From assembly GCA_002501205.1 (NCBI GenBank), contig DLRW01000022.1, forward strand, positions 10,515 to 74,514: a DNA stretch of 64,000 bases. Reading direction: 5' to 3'. Under the pieces are notes generated by a model. It was not told the origin of the DNA. It worked only from the letters and a program-made list of their open reading frames with translations, and did no database searches. The translations under genes and the position numbers were made by a program. Numbering within the stretch: position 1 is the first letter of the stretch; each line of letters opens with the position of its first letter. This DNA is from Flavobacteriales bacterium UBA7878 (GTDB lineage: Bacteria; Bacteroidota; Bacteroidia; Flavobacteriales; Schleiferiaceae). Shown in pieces: positions 7,213 to 16,795 of the stretch.

Positions 7213-7854
7213 ATGAAGCTCTTTTTTAAAGTCCTTATTGGACTAGCGATCCTTTTCACTCTCATCTTTATTGGTTTTGGATATTTCTTTTACAAGGCCG
7301 TAGATGGAGCTATTGAGGAGGGGAAGAGGGTAGCTGCATTGCCGGAATTACACGCTGTGATCACTTCAGGGAATCAATATCCAAGTCCGCTTGGAGAGGA
7401 TAGTGTGGCTTTTTTCCTCTTGGATTATTCATTGAGTTCCGGAGGAGGATTGGGCTCAACCAGCAGAATTAAGACCACGGATTATAAATACCATCCTACA
7501 AGTCAGGCTCTAAAGCTAAGTATCGATAATGTGGAATATACTTTTGCCATTGATCCTTATGCAGTTTTCTTAACGGAGAGCAGTAAAGAATCTGAAGAAT
7601 GGAAATTGGCGCTTACCTTGGCATTTAATGGCGCTCCTACTTTTAAACCTAACTTAATTGGTCTGGAAGATCGCATTGATTGTGCTGTTAGGGATGCCTA
7701 TAAAGATAACTGGGATGTAGATGTAGATGTGGAATGTAAGTATTTGAATTCCCACTACACTTCAGCGGATTTCACCCAGTTTAACTGGCGTCAAGGCGAT
7801 AGCATTAGCTTTAAAGGCGAAATTGTGAATGGCCAAATTCAGCTCCTGAATTAG
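7213..7854 (+). CDS. Membrane-anchored hypothetical protein
   Basis: A 213-residue protein with one N-terminal transmembrane segment (about residues 4-28, FFKVLIGLAILFTLIFIGFGYFF) after a single basic residue, followed by a soluble domain rich in beta strands and acidic residues. No lipobox and no Ala-x-Ala cleavage site, so an uncleaved anchor with the domain in the periplasm is most likely. Two Cys (about residues 158 and 174) could form a disulfide. No family recognised. A -7 element stands 23 bp upstream. Confidence 0.75.
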   Translation: MKLFFKVLIGLAILFTLIFIGFGYFFYKAVDGAIEEGKRVAALPELHAVITSGNQYPSPLGEDSVAFFLLDYSLSSGGGLGSTSRIKTTDYKYHPTSQALKLSIDNVEYTFAIDPYAVFLTESSKESEEWKLALTLAFNGAPTFKPNLIGLEDRIDCAVRDAYKDNWDVDVDVECKYLNSHYTSADFTQFNWRQGDSISFKGEIVNGQIQLLN

Positions 7855-7863
7855 AATAAAAAA

Positions 7864-7889
7864 AGAGGCGACCTCTGCAAGTCGCCTCT
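7864..7889 (-). terminator. Terminator between convergent genes
   Basis: Perfect 9-bp stem AGAGGCGAC (7864-7872) and GTCGCCTCT (7881-7889) with an 8-nt loop. On the minus strand the stem runs into TTTTTTATT, a good intrinsic terminator for the LamG gene ending at 7938. On the plus strand it begins 9 bp after the stop at 7854 but lacks a continuous T-run, so plus-strand termination is less certain. Confidence 0.8.
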
Positions 7890-7937
7890 ACATTCAGTTC
7901 CCTAATGTTTTCTGTTTTAACCTATAAAATGAAGTAC

Positions 7938-9338
7938 TTAAGGAGTAATCTGAATTTTTTGGGTCAGCGTTCCCGCCGATCCTATGGTGCGAATAAAAAA
8001 TAGTCCACCGGGAATCTGCGACAGTTCAATTTCGCTATTCCCGGATCTGTTTAGTTCCCCCTGTTTAATCAGAGCACCATCCAGACTAAGTAGTTCGTAT
8101 TTTTCGAAACTACCTGCCGGATATTCTAGATTAATATGGTTATGAGCCGGATTGGGATAAATTTGGAGCATATCCGCATTAAGCTCTTGCAGGCCAACAT
8201 TTGTGATCACAATACAAGCTGAGGTGTCTACACAGCCATTTAAAGAAACTTCAACAGCATAAGATCCATTTAGCACAAAAGTGAATTGGCGACGGGTGGC
8301 TCCTACAATTTTGCTGTAATTGTCAGTACACTTCAACCATTGGTAAGTGGCGGCGGTATCGGCTTCATTAGCTTCCAGGGTGTTACTGGCAATTCGGCTG
8401 GCAGAAGAGTCCAGATTATTTACCACCAGGGTAAGGTCCATGATGGTATCGCAACCGGATGCACTGGGGCTAATGGTATCTATATAGTGACCGCTTTGAG
8501 TGTAGTTGATTCCATTGGGCGCCAGGTAGGGACCACAAGAGTTGATATTTAATATGATATTGTTGATCCCCTGGAGAGGAGAAGCTACAAAGTTTGAGCT
8601 GTTTCCAGATAATGTGAAATTGGATAAAGTCCCATTGATATTGCCTTTGCTGTCGGTTAAACTGCTAATTCCACTATTAGCCCCCCCTGCTGTACCCTGA
8701 TTAAATTCATAGGACAACTTTAAGGAAGGGTCGGTTAGGTCCATTCCGCAGGCATTGTAAAGGGTATTCACTTCTGCACTGCTTAAAGCACGATCCCACA
8801 GACCGACATCATCTAATCGACCATCGAACATAAAATCGTTTCCAGGGAAGCTTAGGTAACCCATACTTAAAGGCTCGGTAGTGCTGCTTATGCTTCCGCT
8901 GGCTGGCATGGAAGAGGATAAAGCTCCATCTTGATATAGACTTAAGGTGGTACCATCATAGGTCAATACAAAATGGTTCCAACTGTTTTGATTTAAGATG
9001 CTATTCGAGGTGATGGTATATACTGTTCCAGCACTATTGCGAAAGCGTGCTTCCACATCGGCACTTCCTAATTGCATTACATAAAAGTCTGCATCAGTAT
9101 TGTTTCGAAAGCCTCCAAAGCCATCAAAATCAGGCCAGCCTGAACTGCCGTTTGTAGGGTATACCCACATGGATAATGTGATTCCAGTGCCACTGGTAAT
9201 CATGCCCGAGGCATTGGCTACTGTGGCTTGATCATCTACGCCATCAAAGTCGAGGGCGTTTTGCGATTGGCCGGAAAAACCAAGGAGCACTAAAAAGATT
9301 AGGCTCTTGATTTTCCAACAGAACATTCGGTTCTTCAT
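7938..9338 (-). CDS. Secreted LamG-domain protein with T9SS type A sorting domain
   Basis: A 466-residue exported protein. The ATG at 9338 is chosen because it begins a proper signal peptide (basic start, then SLIFLVLLGFSGQSQ); the frame is open to 9455 but the extra residues resemble no export signal. Residues 30-210 form a LamG/concanavalin-like sandwich (ALDFDGVDD, GITLSMWVYP, WNHFVLTYDGTTLSLYQDG, GRLDDVGLWDRALSSAEV). A middle region contains paired Cys typical of Ig-like adhesin modules. The last 80 residues are a type A sorting domain (LQIYPNPAHNHINLEYP, ending in KIQITP), so it should cross the outer membrane by the type IX system and be surface-attached or released. Likely carbohydrate or surface binding. 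The regulator gene upstream may share its transcript. Confidence 0.9.
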   Translation of the reverse strand: MKNRMFCWKIKSLIFLVLLGFSGQSQNALDFDGVDDQATVANASGMITSGTGITLSMWVYPTNGSSGWPDFDGFGGFRNNTDADFYVMQLGSADVEARFRNSAGTVYTITSNSILNQNSWNHFVLTYDGTTLSLYQDGALSSSMPASGSISSTTEPLSMGYLSFPGNDFMFDGRLDDVGLWDRALSSAEVNTLYNACGMDLTDPSLKLSYEFNQGTAGGANSGISSLTDSKGNINGTLSNFTLSGNSSNFVASPLQGINNIILNINSCGPYLAPNGINYTQSGHYIDTISPSASGCDTIMDLTLVVNNLDSSASRIASNTLEANEADTAATYQWLKCTDNYSKIVGATRRQFTFVLNGSYAVEVSLNGCVDTSACIVITNVGLQELNADMLQIYPNPAHNHINLEYPAGSFEKYELLSLDGALIKQGELNRSGNSEIELSQIPGGLFFIRTIGSAGTLTQKIQITP

Positions 9339-9484
9339 TTTTAACGGGTGAGGATGAATAAATTCGTCACTCTTTTCATAAACAATGGATGCTAACAATA
9401 GTATCAAAGTTTTCCCGGAAATCTGAATTTTGGGGGGTAAACAATAGGTTAACAAGAGAGTTAAAATATTGCTAGAGAGGAAGT

Positions 9485-11278
9485 TTAGGCGAGGGTGTCC
9501 AAGAACTCACTCAGGTTTATCTCCGAATTAAGGTTCATTTTTTTACGCAAACGGTGGCGCATCACTTTCACCGAAGCGGGCGAAATGTTCTTAACCGTTG
9601 CGATTTCTTTGGTGGATAGTTTTAATCGCAAGAGGGCACACATCTGCTGTTCGCTTGGACTTAAATCGGGATATCGCTCCTTGAGCTTAGCCATAAACTC
9701 ATGGTTTATCTTGGCAATGTTCTCTTGAAAGACTTTGAGGTTGCTATCTACTTGTAGTTGAAACTTGATGTAATTCTTAAGGTCTTTGATGTCGCGAGGG
9801 CTGGATTCACCTCCCTGGCTTATTTGGTCAAGCTTATCTAAAAGTTCATTGGTAAACTCTTGTTTTCGCGTAATAGCAATGGCGAAATCCACTAAATCCT
9901 GATTCTTATGATTTAATACCTCTTTTAACTGCCGGCTCTCCAGTGATTTGTTTTTTAGCTTAAGCTTGGTGAGATTGCTTTCAACTTCCAATAGTTCGCG
10001 CTTCTTGGTTTGTTGCCGTCGATAGCTGTAAAAGGCAATGATTACCGCAATTAACAATAGGATAGCAGTGGCACTGATCAATATAACCTTTAAGGAGTTT
10101 ACCTCCCTTTCGCTTTCAATTAACAAGGCCAGGAGATTTCGCTCCCTTTCAATGCGCTTTTGTTGCAGGTTTACTAAATCGTGTACATGGCTGTTAACCC
10201 GCGATTTTCCGGCTGATATTTGTTGATTTATAAGTTGCTGCTGCCTTAATGATTCGATGGCCATTTTTGACATTCCCAGCTTGTCATAAACATCACTCAA
10301 AGTACCATAATAGTCAATCAATGAAAGTGGCGATTGTTTGAGGTTAGCATAGGCCAGGGCCAGGTGATTTAAGGCACTTCGACTTTGGTTTAAAGCAATT
10401 TCAGCCTTAGCAAGTTTGATGAGGTAAAAACCATAATGCAGGCTATCTGTATTTCCGTGATCATTAAGAATCCTCAAAGTGTGGGTGCTGGCTTCCAGCT
10501 CCTGCACAGCGCTTTGAAAATGATTTTGGATTAAGTAGCAATGGCCAATATTGCCTTTGACCACGGCAAATAGCAAACTGTCGGGACTTAAGGGTTTGGG
10601 CATGCTTTCAAAAATGCTGATGGCACGATTGTAATGCTCAAGGGCATCAGAGTAGAAAGCTCTTTGCTGATAGTTGTAACCGATGTTATTGTTACAATGC
10701 ATCTGAATGGAGGCATCACCTATGTCTTCGGCAATCTGATAGGCCTTTTTGTAGTAATAAGTGGCAGAATCAAACTGTTGACTTTGGCCATATAAATAGG
10801 CGAGATTCTCATTGGAGTAGTAGCAGTCCTTTTGGTTGTTGCTCCTGCTAATGAGCGCACAATGAATCTTCTTGTAGTCAACGGCCATTTCATAAGCTCC
10901 CAATTGACTAAAGGAGCTGGAAAGAATATCCATCATTTTGAGGCTGTCCTTCAATTCAAATAATTGACTACTCTGAGGTTCCAGCTCTAAAATCGTTTCA
11001 ATTGCTAAATGCGGAGAATTCAATCGCGAATACAGATGGGCCTTTCCCAACTTGCCCTGAATAATGGCGCTTTCATCACCTAAGTCTCTAGCAAGGTCCA
11101 GGCCTTCTTTCAAATACCGGCTGGCTTGATTGGAATCATTGCAGCTTTCACTTAGGGCGAATAGATCGTAAATCCTTTTTAATTCCGGATCTGTTTTGGG
11201 TAAAGCCTCCAGGTTTTTCTGTGACCATAGCCAAGGGCTAAAAGCTATAAATAGCAGTGTAAAACAGAGTCGATTCAT
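9485..11278 (-). CDS. TPR sensor-like protein with membrane anchor and C-terminal LuxR-type HTH
   Basis: A 597-residue protein. It begins with a signal peptide (LCFTLLFIAFSPWLWSQ), then about 330 residues of tetratricopeptide repeats (for example ANEN-like NLAYLYGQSQQFDSATYYYKKA), a transmembrane helix near residues 393-416, a coiled coil, and a C-terminal helix-turn-helix (LSPSEQQMCALLRLKLSTKEIATVKNISPASVKVMRHRLRKK). The topology puts the repeats in the periplasm and the HTH in the cytoplasm, a common one-component design in Bacteroidota. Ligand and targets unknown. The next gene on the same strand (30 bp away) encodes a secreted LamG protein, a candidate target. A promoter candidate lies 36 bp upstream. 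Confidence 0.85.
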   Translation of the reverse strand: MNRLCFTLLFIAFSPWLWSQKNLEALPKTDPELKRIYDLFALSESCNDSNQASRYLKEGLDLARDLGDESAIIQGKLGKAHLYSRLNSPHLAIETILELEPQSSQLFELKDSLKMMDILSSSFSQLGAYEMAVDYKKIHCALISRSNNQKDCYYSNENLAYLYGQSQQFDSATYYYKKAYQIAEDIGDASIQMHCNNNIGYNYQQRAFYSDALEHYNRAISIFESMPKPLSPDSLLFAVVKGNIGHCYLIQNHFQSAVQELEASTHTLRILNDHGNTDSLHYGFYLIKLAKAEIALNQSRSALNHLALAYANLKQSPLSLIDYYGTLSDVYDKLGMSKMAIESLRQQQLINQQISAGKSRVNSHVHDLVNLQQKRIERERNLLALLIESEREVNSLKVILISATAILLLIAVIIAFYSYRRQQTKKRELLEVESNLTKLKLKNKSLESRQLKEVLNHKNQDLVDFAIAITRKQEFTNELLDKLDQISQGGESSPRDIKDLKNYIKFQLQVDSNLKVFQENIAKINHEFMAKLKERYPDLSPSEQQMCALLRLKLSTKEIATVKNISPASVKVMRHRLRKKMNLNSEINLSEFLDTLA

Positions 11279-11313
11279 TTCCCCTTCGCTTGCATAAAGT
11301 AAGTTCGGAAAGT

Positions 11314-11345
11314 TAAAGGTAAAGCTTTAGCCTGCGATTAATCAA
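11314..11345 (-). promoter_or_regulatory. Promoter candidate of the TPR-HTH gene
   Basis: On the minus strand TTG (11343-11345) and TACCTTTA (11314-11321) are separated by 21 bp, one mismatch from TAnnTTTG. The -7 element ends 35 bp before the ATG at 11278. Confidence 0.45.
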
Positions 11346-11498
11346 TTAGGATGCACCGAGCAGAGAGTGAGACTTGAAATTAGGACGTGGATTTTCATAC
11401 AATTAGTACCTTCGGCGCTTTCTTTTTCAGACCACCTGTGGTAGTTCCAATAAGGGATTTCAAGGCAGACAGAGTCAAACAAAGGCTAAAAGAAAGGA

Positions 11499-12590
11499 AT
11501 GAATTACATAAAAGGATTCGATGGATTGAGGTGCTATTCTATACTCCTGGTGGTGGTTACGCACTTGGGGATCGCCCATCAATTTGAAGAAGGATCTTAT
11601 TTACGTGATCATCTTTTCTATTTCTTCTCAGGGCCTGCTGGGGTTAATATCTTCTTTGCGATTAGTGGCTTTCTAATCACTACCCTGATCCTAAATGAAA
11701 TTAAAACCACCGGGACATTTAAGGTGAAGCTCTTTTTCTACCGGCGGTTTCTGCGTTTATTGCCTCCAATCATTCCTTTTTACCTGGCGCTGTACATCTT
11801 TATGCAATTAGGCTACGTTCGGGAAACCACCATTGGTCTACTGGCTTCTGTTTTTTACCTCTTTAATTTTGTTCCACGCGCTAAAATTTCCTGGTCCCCC
11901 GAATTAAGCCATACCTGGTCTTTAGCGGTAGAGGAGCAATTCTATATTTTTTGGGCGATCATTTTTAAATTTTTCAATACCCATAAGCGTAACATCCTAA
12001 TCTTCCTGATTCTGTTTCTGTGCGTTTTAGGATTCTATTTCTTGCCCACTATCCCCTTGACTATAAAGGGGAAAGACTATTTGTTGGAAGAAGTGTTTTT
12101 TGTTGATCGTTGGGTAATTCCGGCCGTAGCCCCCATTTTACTCGGGGCTCTTTTTGCACAGCTAAATTTTAGTAATTACAGACAGATTCGCGAAAGGTTT
12201 AAGGGGAATCTTGCGGGCTATTTTAGTTTGCTGGTTTTCTTTTCGCCCCTTTATTTACCAGAGTTTTTAATGCCTTGGGTTAAAATATTTCACGGTTTGG
12301 GTTCCACTTTTTTGCTTTTGTGGGTATTTAATAATCAAGAGCGAGGCATTATACGCGTATTGGAATGGGCTCCCATAAAATACATAGGGGTAATTTCCTA
12401 TGGTGTTTACATTTGGCAAGGTTTCTTTGTGCGAACTGGCCCCAATGGTACTCCCAAAATTTGGGTGCATGATTTTCCCTACAATGTGGTTCTAACCTTT
12501 ATAGTGGCCATTCTTTCCTATGAATTGTATGAGAAGAAGGTGCTTCGATTAAAGAAGCGTTTCAAAAGCACAGCGGTCAAGCAAGCTTAA
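11499..12590 (+). CDS. Acyltransferase 3 family protein (OafA/YrhL type)
   Basis: A 363-residue polytopic membrane acyltransferase. It opens with FDGLRCYSILLVVVTHLG, in which the His of VTHLG corresponds to the conserved catalytic His of the family, then GPAGVNIFFAISGFLITTLILNE and the RRFLRLLPP segment. About ten hydrophobic segments follow, including SLAVEEQFY, the conserved mid-protein motif. Enzymes of this type O-acylate cell-surface sugars (O-antigen, exopolysaccharide, peptidoglycan) at the inner membrane. The acceptor cannot be told: no glycan genes are adjacent. The start is the first ATG and gives the usual N-terminus. Confidence 0.92.
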   Translation: MNYIKGFDGLRCYSILLVVVTHLGIAHQFEEGSYLRDHLFYFFSGPAGVNIFFAISGFLITTLILNEIKTTGTFKVKLFFYRRFLRLLPPIIPFYLALYIFMQLGYVRETTIGLLASVFYLFNFVPRAKISWSPELSHTWSLAVEEQFYIFWAIIFKFFNTHKRNILIFLILFLCVLGFYFLPTIPLTIKGKDYLLEEVFFVDRWVIPAVAPILLGALFAQLNFSNYRQIRERFKGNLAGYFSLLVFFSPLYLPEFLMPWVKIFHGLGSTFLLLWVFNNQERGIIRVLEWAPIKYIGVISYGVYIWQGFFVRTGPNGTPKIWVHDFPYNVVLTFIVAILSYELYEKKVLRLKKRFKSTAVKQA

Positions 12591-12716
12591 GTCTGAATTA
12601 GGCGCCTAAACCTTGTAAAAGGACCAAGCCTCTATCGTTTCATCGGGATTGCACGCTTTTATTATGACAAGAAGGGCAAAGCCTGTATTTTCGCGCCTTC
12701 ATCCCATCGAATACCC

Positions 12717-15503
12717 ATGGATTACAATTTTTCCGAAATCGAAAAGAAATGGCAAGCCTTTTGGGCCAACCAAAAAAGCTTTGCCGCCGAAGAAAACAGC
12801 AATAAACCCAAGTACTATGTGCTGGACATGTTCCCTTATCCATCCGGAGCCGGACTGCATGTGGGTCACCCGCTGGGCTATATCGCTTCGGATATTGTAA
12901 GCCGCTATCAGCGTCACCGGGGTTTTAATGTATTGCATCCCATGGGCTACGACTCTTTTGGTTTGCCCGCGGAGCAATATGCCATTCAAACCGGGCAACA
13001 CCCTGCGGTGACCACCGAGCAAAATATTAAACGTTACCGCCAGCAATTAGACCGTATTGGTTTTGCCTTTGATTGGTCGCGTGAGGTACGCACTTCGGAT
13101 CCTTCTTTTTACCGTTGGACCCAGTGGATCTTTTTGCAGATGTTCGATGCCTGGTATGATTACGATGAGGAGCAAGCCAAGTCTATCGAAGAATTGATCT
13201 GGTATTTCCATAAAAATGGCAGCGATGGATTGAATGCCGCTTGTGGCGAAGATTTGCATTTTACGCCCGAAGAATGGGAAGGTTATGATGAGGCTACTCG
13301 TGAGCAAATTTTACAGAATTACCGCCTTGCCTACCGCAGTGAAAGCACCGTGAACTGGTGTCCGGCCCTGGGTACGGTATTAGCGAATGATGAGGTTAAG
13401 GATGGCTTAAGCGAGCGGGGTGGTCATCCGGTAGTACAAAAGAAAATGATGCAGTGGAGCATGCGTATCACTGCTTATGCCGATCGGCTATTGGCCGGAT
13501 TGGATCATATTGATTGGTCAGAATCTTTAAAAGAATCGCAGCGTAACTGGATTGGGAAATCACAAGGTGCCTCGGTCTTCTTCGAATTAAAGGACCATGA
13601 GGCCAATATTGAGGTCTTTACCACTCGTCCTGATACCATTTTTGGGGTGAGCTTTATGGTATTAGCTCCCGAACATTATCTGGTAGATGAGATTACTACT
13701 CCTGATCAAGCGGAGGCGGTAAAAGCTTATCAAGAGCAAGCTGCCCGTAAGAGTGAGCGCGATCGGATGACCGAGGTGAAAAGCATTAGTGGCGTATTTA
13801 CGGGGGCCTATGTAAAACATCCTTTCAGCGGTGAAGAAGTACCAGTGTGGATTGCGGATTATGTGCTTGCCGGTTATGGTACCGGAGCCGTAATGGCGGT
13901 TCCAGGGCATGATAGTCGCGACTGGGCTTTCGCCAAGCACTTTGGTTTACCTATCAAAGAAGTGGTAAGTGGTGGCAATGTGGAGGAAGCTTCTTATGAT
14001 GCCAAAGAAGGGAAATTGGTGAATAGCGATTTCTTGAATGGCTTGGAAGTGAAAGCGGCCATTGCCAAGGCTATTGAGGCCATTGAAGATAAAGAGATCG
14101 GTAAGGCCCAAATTAATTTCCGCTTGCGCGATGCGGTTTTCGGTCGCCAGCGTTATTGGGGAGAGCCCATTCCGATTTACTATGTAGATAATATGCCACG
14201 CCGGGTGAAGGAGGAGCATCTTCCTCTCGAATTACCGGCTGTAGATAAATTTTTACCTACCGAAGATGGTGAGCCACCTTTGGCGCGTGCTTCGATGTGG
14301 AATTACCATCCTGATAAAGGAGTAGTACCCGCCGGTGAAGGCTATCCTTTGGAAACTACCACCATGCCGGGTTGGGCGGGAAGTAGCTGGTATGACCTCC
14401 GTTATATGGATGCTCGCAATACCGAGGCTTTCGCCGATAAGGAGAAATTGGATTACTGGCAAAATGTAGATCTCTATATCGGTGGTTCCGAACACGCCAC
14501 CGGGCATTTATTATACACCCGTTTCTGGCATAAATTTCTGGTGGATAAAGGTTATTTGAACCAAGAGGAGCCTTTCAAGAAATTGATAAACCAGGGGATG
14601 ATTTTAGGCTATTCAGCTTTTGCTCATCGTATTGATGGAACAAACACCTTTGTTTCGGCAGAGCAAGCAAAGGAGCATAAAACATCTAAGGTTCATGTGG
14701 ATGTGAGCCTAGTGAATACTTCCGATGAATTGGATGTGAATGCATTTAAAAACTGGCGTGATGATTTAAAGAATGCAGAATTCATTTTTGAAGGAAGCTT
14801 TAAGGTGAGTCGCGAAGTGGAGAAAATGTCCAAGTCCAAGTTCAATGTGGTGAATCCGGATGACATTATCGAGCAATATGGTGCCGACACCTTGCGCCTT
14901 TACGAAATGTTCTTAGGGCCATTGGAGCAAAGCAAGCCCTGGAATACCGCCGGAATTAGCGGGGTACACAATTTCCTGAAAAAGCTTTGGCGTTTGTATC
15001 ATCAAGGTGGTAATTGGAATGTGACAGATGATGCTCCTAATGAAAAGGAGTGGAAAGCTTTGCACACCTTGATTAAGAAATTGAATGAGGATATCGCCAA
15101 TTTTAGCTTCAATACCTCAGTAAGTGCCTTTATGATTGCGGTGAATGAGCTAGGCGATTTAAAGTGCGGTAAGAAGGCCATTTTGGAGCAATTGCCTATA
15201 TTGATTTCGCCTTATGCACCGCATATTGCTGAAGAACTTTGGGATCGATTGGGTAATGTTGGGTCCATCAATGAGGAGCCCTATCCACAACATGAAGAAA
15301 AGTACTTGGTAGAAAGCTCGGTGAATTATCCTGTGTCCTTTAATGGCAAGGTACGGTTTACCCTAAGCCTTCCGGCGGATATGTCGAAAGATGAGGTTGA
15401 GAAAACCGTAATGGCTGAAGACAAAACCCAGCAGTATTTAGATGGAAAGGCTCCCCGCAAGGTGATTGTGGTGCCAGGACGCATTGTGAATATTGTTCTA
15501 TAG
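12717..15503 (+). CDS. leuS: Leucine--tRNA ligase
   Basis: A 928-residue class I aminoacyl-tRNA synthetase that charges tRNA-Leu. The ATP-binding HIGH-type motif is HVGH in PYPSGAGLHVGHPLGY (about residues 39-54) and the second signature is KMSKSKFN (about 704-711). Between them lie the CP1 editing domain (FEVFTTRPDTIFGVSFMVLAPEH, TGAVMAVPGHDSRDW) and the GWAGSSWYDLRY segment. A charged insertion near residues 150-205 precedes the VNWCPALGTVLANDEV segment and makes the protein longer than the E. coli enzyme (860 aa). A weak -7 element TATTTTCG lies at 12686-12693. Monocistronic. Confidence 0.98.
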   Translation: MDYNFSEIEKKWQAFWANQKSFAAEENSNKPKYYVLDMFPYPSGAGLHVGHPLGYIASDIVSRYQRHRGFNVLHPMGYDSFGLPAEQYAIQTGQHPAVTTEQNIKRYRQQLDRIGFAFDWSREVRTSDPSFYRWTQWIFLQMFDAWYDYDEEQAKSIEELIWYFHKNGSDGLNAACGEDLHFTPEEWEGYDEATREQILQNYRLAYRSESTVNWCPALGTVLANDEVKDGLSERGGHPVVQKKMMQWSMRITAYADRLLAGLDHIDWSESLKESQRNWIGKSQGASVFFELKDHEANIEVFTTRPDTIFGVSFMVLAPEHYLVDEITTPDQAEAVKAYQEQAARKSERDRMTEVKSISGVFTGAYVKHPFSGEEVPVWIADYVLAGYGTGAVMAVPGHDSRDWAFAKHFGLPIKEVVSGGNVEEASYDAKEGKLVNSDFLNGLEVKAAIAKAIEAIEDKEIGKAQINFRLRDAVFGRQRYWGEPIPIYYVDNMPRRVKEEHLPLELPAVDKFLPTEDGEPPLARASMWNYHPDKGVVPAGEGYPLETTTMPGWAGSSWYDLRYMDARNTEAFADKEKLDYWQNVDLYIGGSEHATGHLLYTRFWHKFLVDKGYLNQEEPFKKLINQGMILGYSAFAHRIDGTNTFVSAEQAKEHKTSKVHVDVSLVNTSDELDVNAFKNWRDDLKNAEFIFEGSFKVSREVEKMSKSKFNVVNPDDIIEQYGADTLRLYEMFLGPLEQSKPWNTAGISGVHNFLKKLWRLYHQGGNWNVTDDAPNEKEWKALHTLIKKLNEDIANFSFNTSVSAFMIAVNELGDLKCGKKAILEQLPILISPYAPHIAEELWDRLGNVGSINEEPYPQHEEKYLVESSVNYPVSFNGKVRFTLSLPADMSKDEVEKTVMAEDKTQQYLDGKAPRKVIVVPGRIVNIVL

Positions 15504-15635
15504 GAACTTGCCTCAATCCTCCATTTCAAAATTGGGGACTGATAGCTTTCTTATGTAAACGGATGGATGCTCTTCCTTTGATTTCTATCCCTCGGACTGG
15601 TCGCTATCTGCGGGCAACTTGTACCTTTACGGGGC

Positions 15636-15887
15636 ATGAAGCCCGGCCAACCCAGTATAGTTCCACGCAAAAAGAATAAGAAGGAGCAAAAGCGTTTCCT
15701 GATTCAGGATGCTTTTTCCTATTTATTTAAGTCGGCCGGCCTTATTGTTTGGGTGATTGTATTTGGCTTGGCTTTGCTCGAAATCAAACAGTATTATCAT
15801 ATAGATTTGATTCCTGGTTACGATAGTGCAGTGGATGATGTGTATGGTGCTATACGCGGATTTTTATCCGAGCTCTTTGGATTTTAA
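15636..15887 (+). CDS. Small membrane protein of unknown function
   Basis: An 83-residue protein. A strongly basic N-terminus (RKKNKKEQKR) is followed by one hydrophobic helix (SAGLIVWVIVFGLALLEI, about residues 34-51) and a short acidic tail ending GFLSELFGF. The positive-inside rule places the N-terminus in the cytoplasm. No known domain. It is separated by 51 bp from the DUF3108 gene, which has its own -7 element. Confidence 0.65.
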   Translation: MKPGQPSIVPRKKNKKEQKRFLIQDAFSYLFKSAGLIVWVIVFGLALLEIKQYYHIDLIPGYDSAVDDVYGAIRGFLSELFGF

Positions 15888-15906
15888 TACCATTAGCCTC
15901 TGGCAT

Positions 15907-15914
15907 TACGTTTG
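15907..15914 (+). promoter_or_regulatory. -7 promoter element TACGTTTG
   Basis: Perfect TAnnTTTG match, 24 bp upstream of the ATG of the DUF3108 gene. A TTA 20 bp upstream (15884-15886) could serve as a weak -33. Confidence 0.55.
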
Positions 15915-15938
15915 TAATAGACTCCTTAAAGAACAACC

Positions 15939-16757
15939 ATGAAAGCCCTTTTCTTAAGCCTCCTTACTCTGGTGCCCCTGGCTTCCATGCCCAGCCTTTC
16001 GGCGGATGAGAAGCCCCAAGCAGCACAGAGAGTAGAACAATTACGAAACCTCAATCAAAGAGCTTTTAAACCTGGTGAGGTGCTCGAGTATCGCATTCGC
16101 TACGGTTTAATCGAAGCGGGTAAAGCCAAATTAGAAGTTAAAGGAATTGTAGAGCGCTCCGGCCGACCTTCCTATCATGTGGTGGGAACCGGCAGAACGA
16201 CCGGCATGACCGAATGGTTTTTTAAAACTCGAGATCGTTACGAAAGCTTTATCGATACAGAGGCGATGGTGCCCTGGGAGTTTATTCGCGATGTGAATGA
16301 AGGTGGATATGAAATTGAACGTCACCTGATATTTGATCAATATCAGCAAACCGTTCGCGATCTTAAGGCTTTGCACAAAGGAGAGTTTAGCTACGAAGAA
16401 TATGCTCAAGACATGATTAGTGCCTTTTACTTTGCACGCTCTTGGGATGCTTCTAAATTGAAGAAGGGTGATGAGATTAGCTTTACCATGTTTTTGGATC
16501 ACGAGCAATTCCCCTTCAAATTAGTGGTTTTAGGTCGGGAGAATGTAGAAACCGATTGGGGCGATATTTCTTGCTTGGCCCTTCGTCCAAAATTGCAAGA
16601 AGGGCGCGTGTTTAGCGAAGAAGAAGGGATGACCATTTATGTGAGTGATGATGAGAATAAAGTGCCTATACTGATTGAATCTTCGCTTTTTATCGGATCC
16701 ATCCGAGTAGAGTTAACCGACTATAAAGGTCTTCAGCATAAACTTCGTTTTAAATAG
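15939..16757 (+). CDS. DUF3108 domain-containing exported protein
   Basis: A 272-residue protein with a signal peptide (LFLSLLTLVPLASMPSLSA) and a DUF3108 domain over most of its length: FKPGEVLEYRIRYGLIEAGKAKLEV near the start, then WFFKTRDRYESFIDTEAMVPWEF, and GMTIYVSDDENKVPILIES near the end. DUF3108 proteins are predicted periplasmic, beta-rich, lipocalin- or LolA-like proteins of unknown role. It leads a plus-strand run with tryptophan dioxygenase and an M23 peptidase, an order I recall from other Flavobacteriia. A perfect -7 element stands 24 bp upstream of the start. Confidence 0.9.
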   Translation: MKALFLSLLTLVPLASMPSLSADEKPQAAQRVEQLRNLNQRAFKPGEVLEYRIRYGLIEAGKAKLEVKGIVERSGRPSYHVVGTGRTTGMTEWFFKTRDRYESFIDTEAMVPWEFIRDVNEGGYEIERHLIFDQYQQTVRDLKALHKGEFSYEEYAQDMISAFYFARSWDASKLKKGDEISFTMFLDHEQFPFKLVVLGRENVETDWGDISCLALRPKLQEGRVFSEEEGMTIYVSDDENKVPILIESSLFIGSIRVELTDYKGLQHKLRFK

Positions 16758-16795
16758 CTCTTTTATTATAGTTTTACAGAGCTAAATAAGAGACC

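Noticed and set aside
12598..12609. Palindrome TTAGGCGCCTAA after the acyltransferase gene as a terminator
   Set aside because: It has no loop and no following T-run; a short self-complementary sequence of this kind may be accidental.
12699..15529. Several long open frames opposite and out of frame with leuS
   Set aside because: They lie wholly inside a gene with full synthetase motifs, have no family resemblance and are a by-product of its codon composition.
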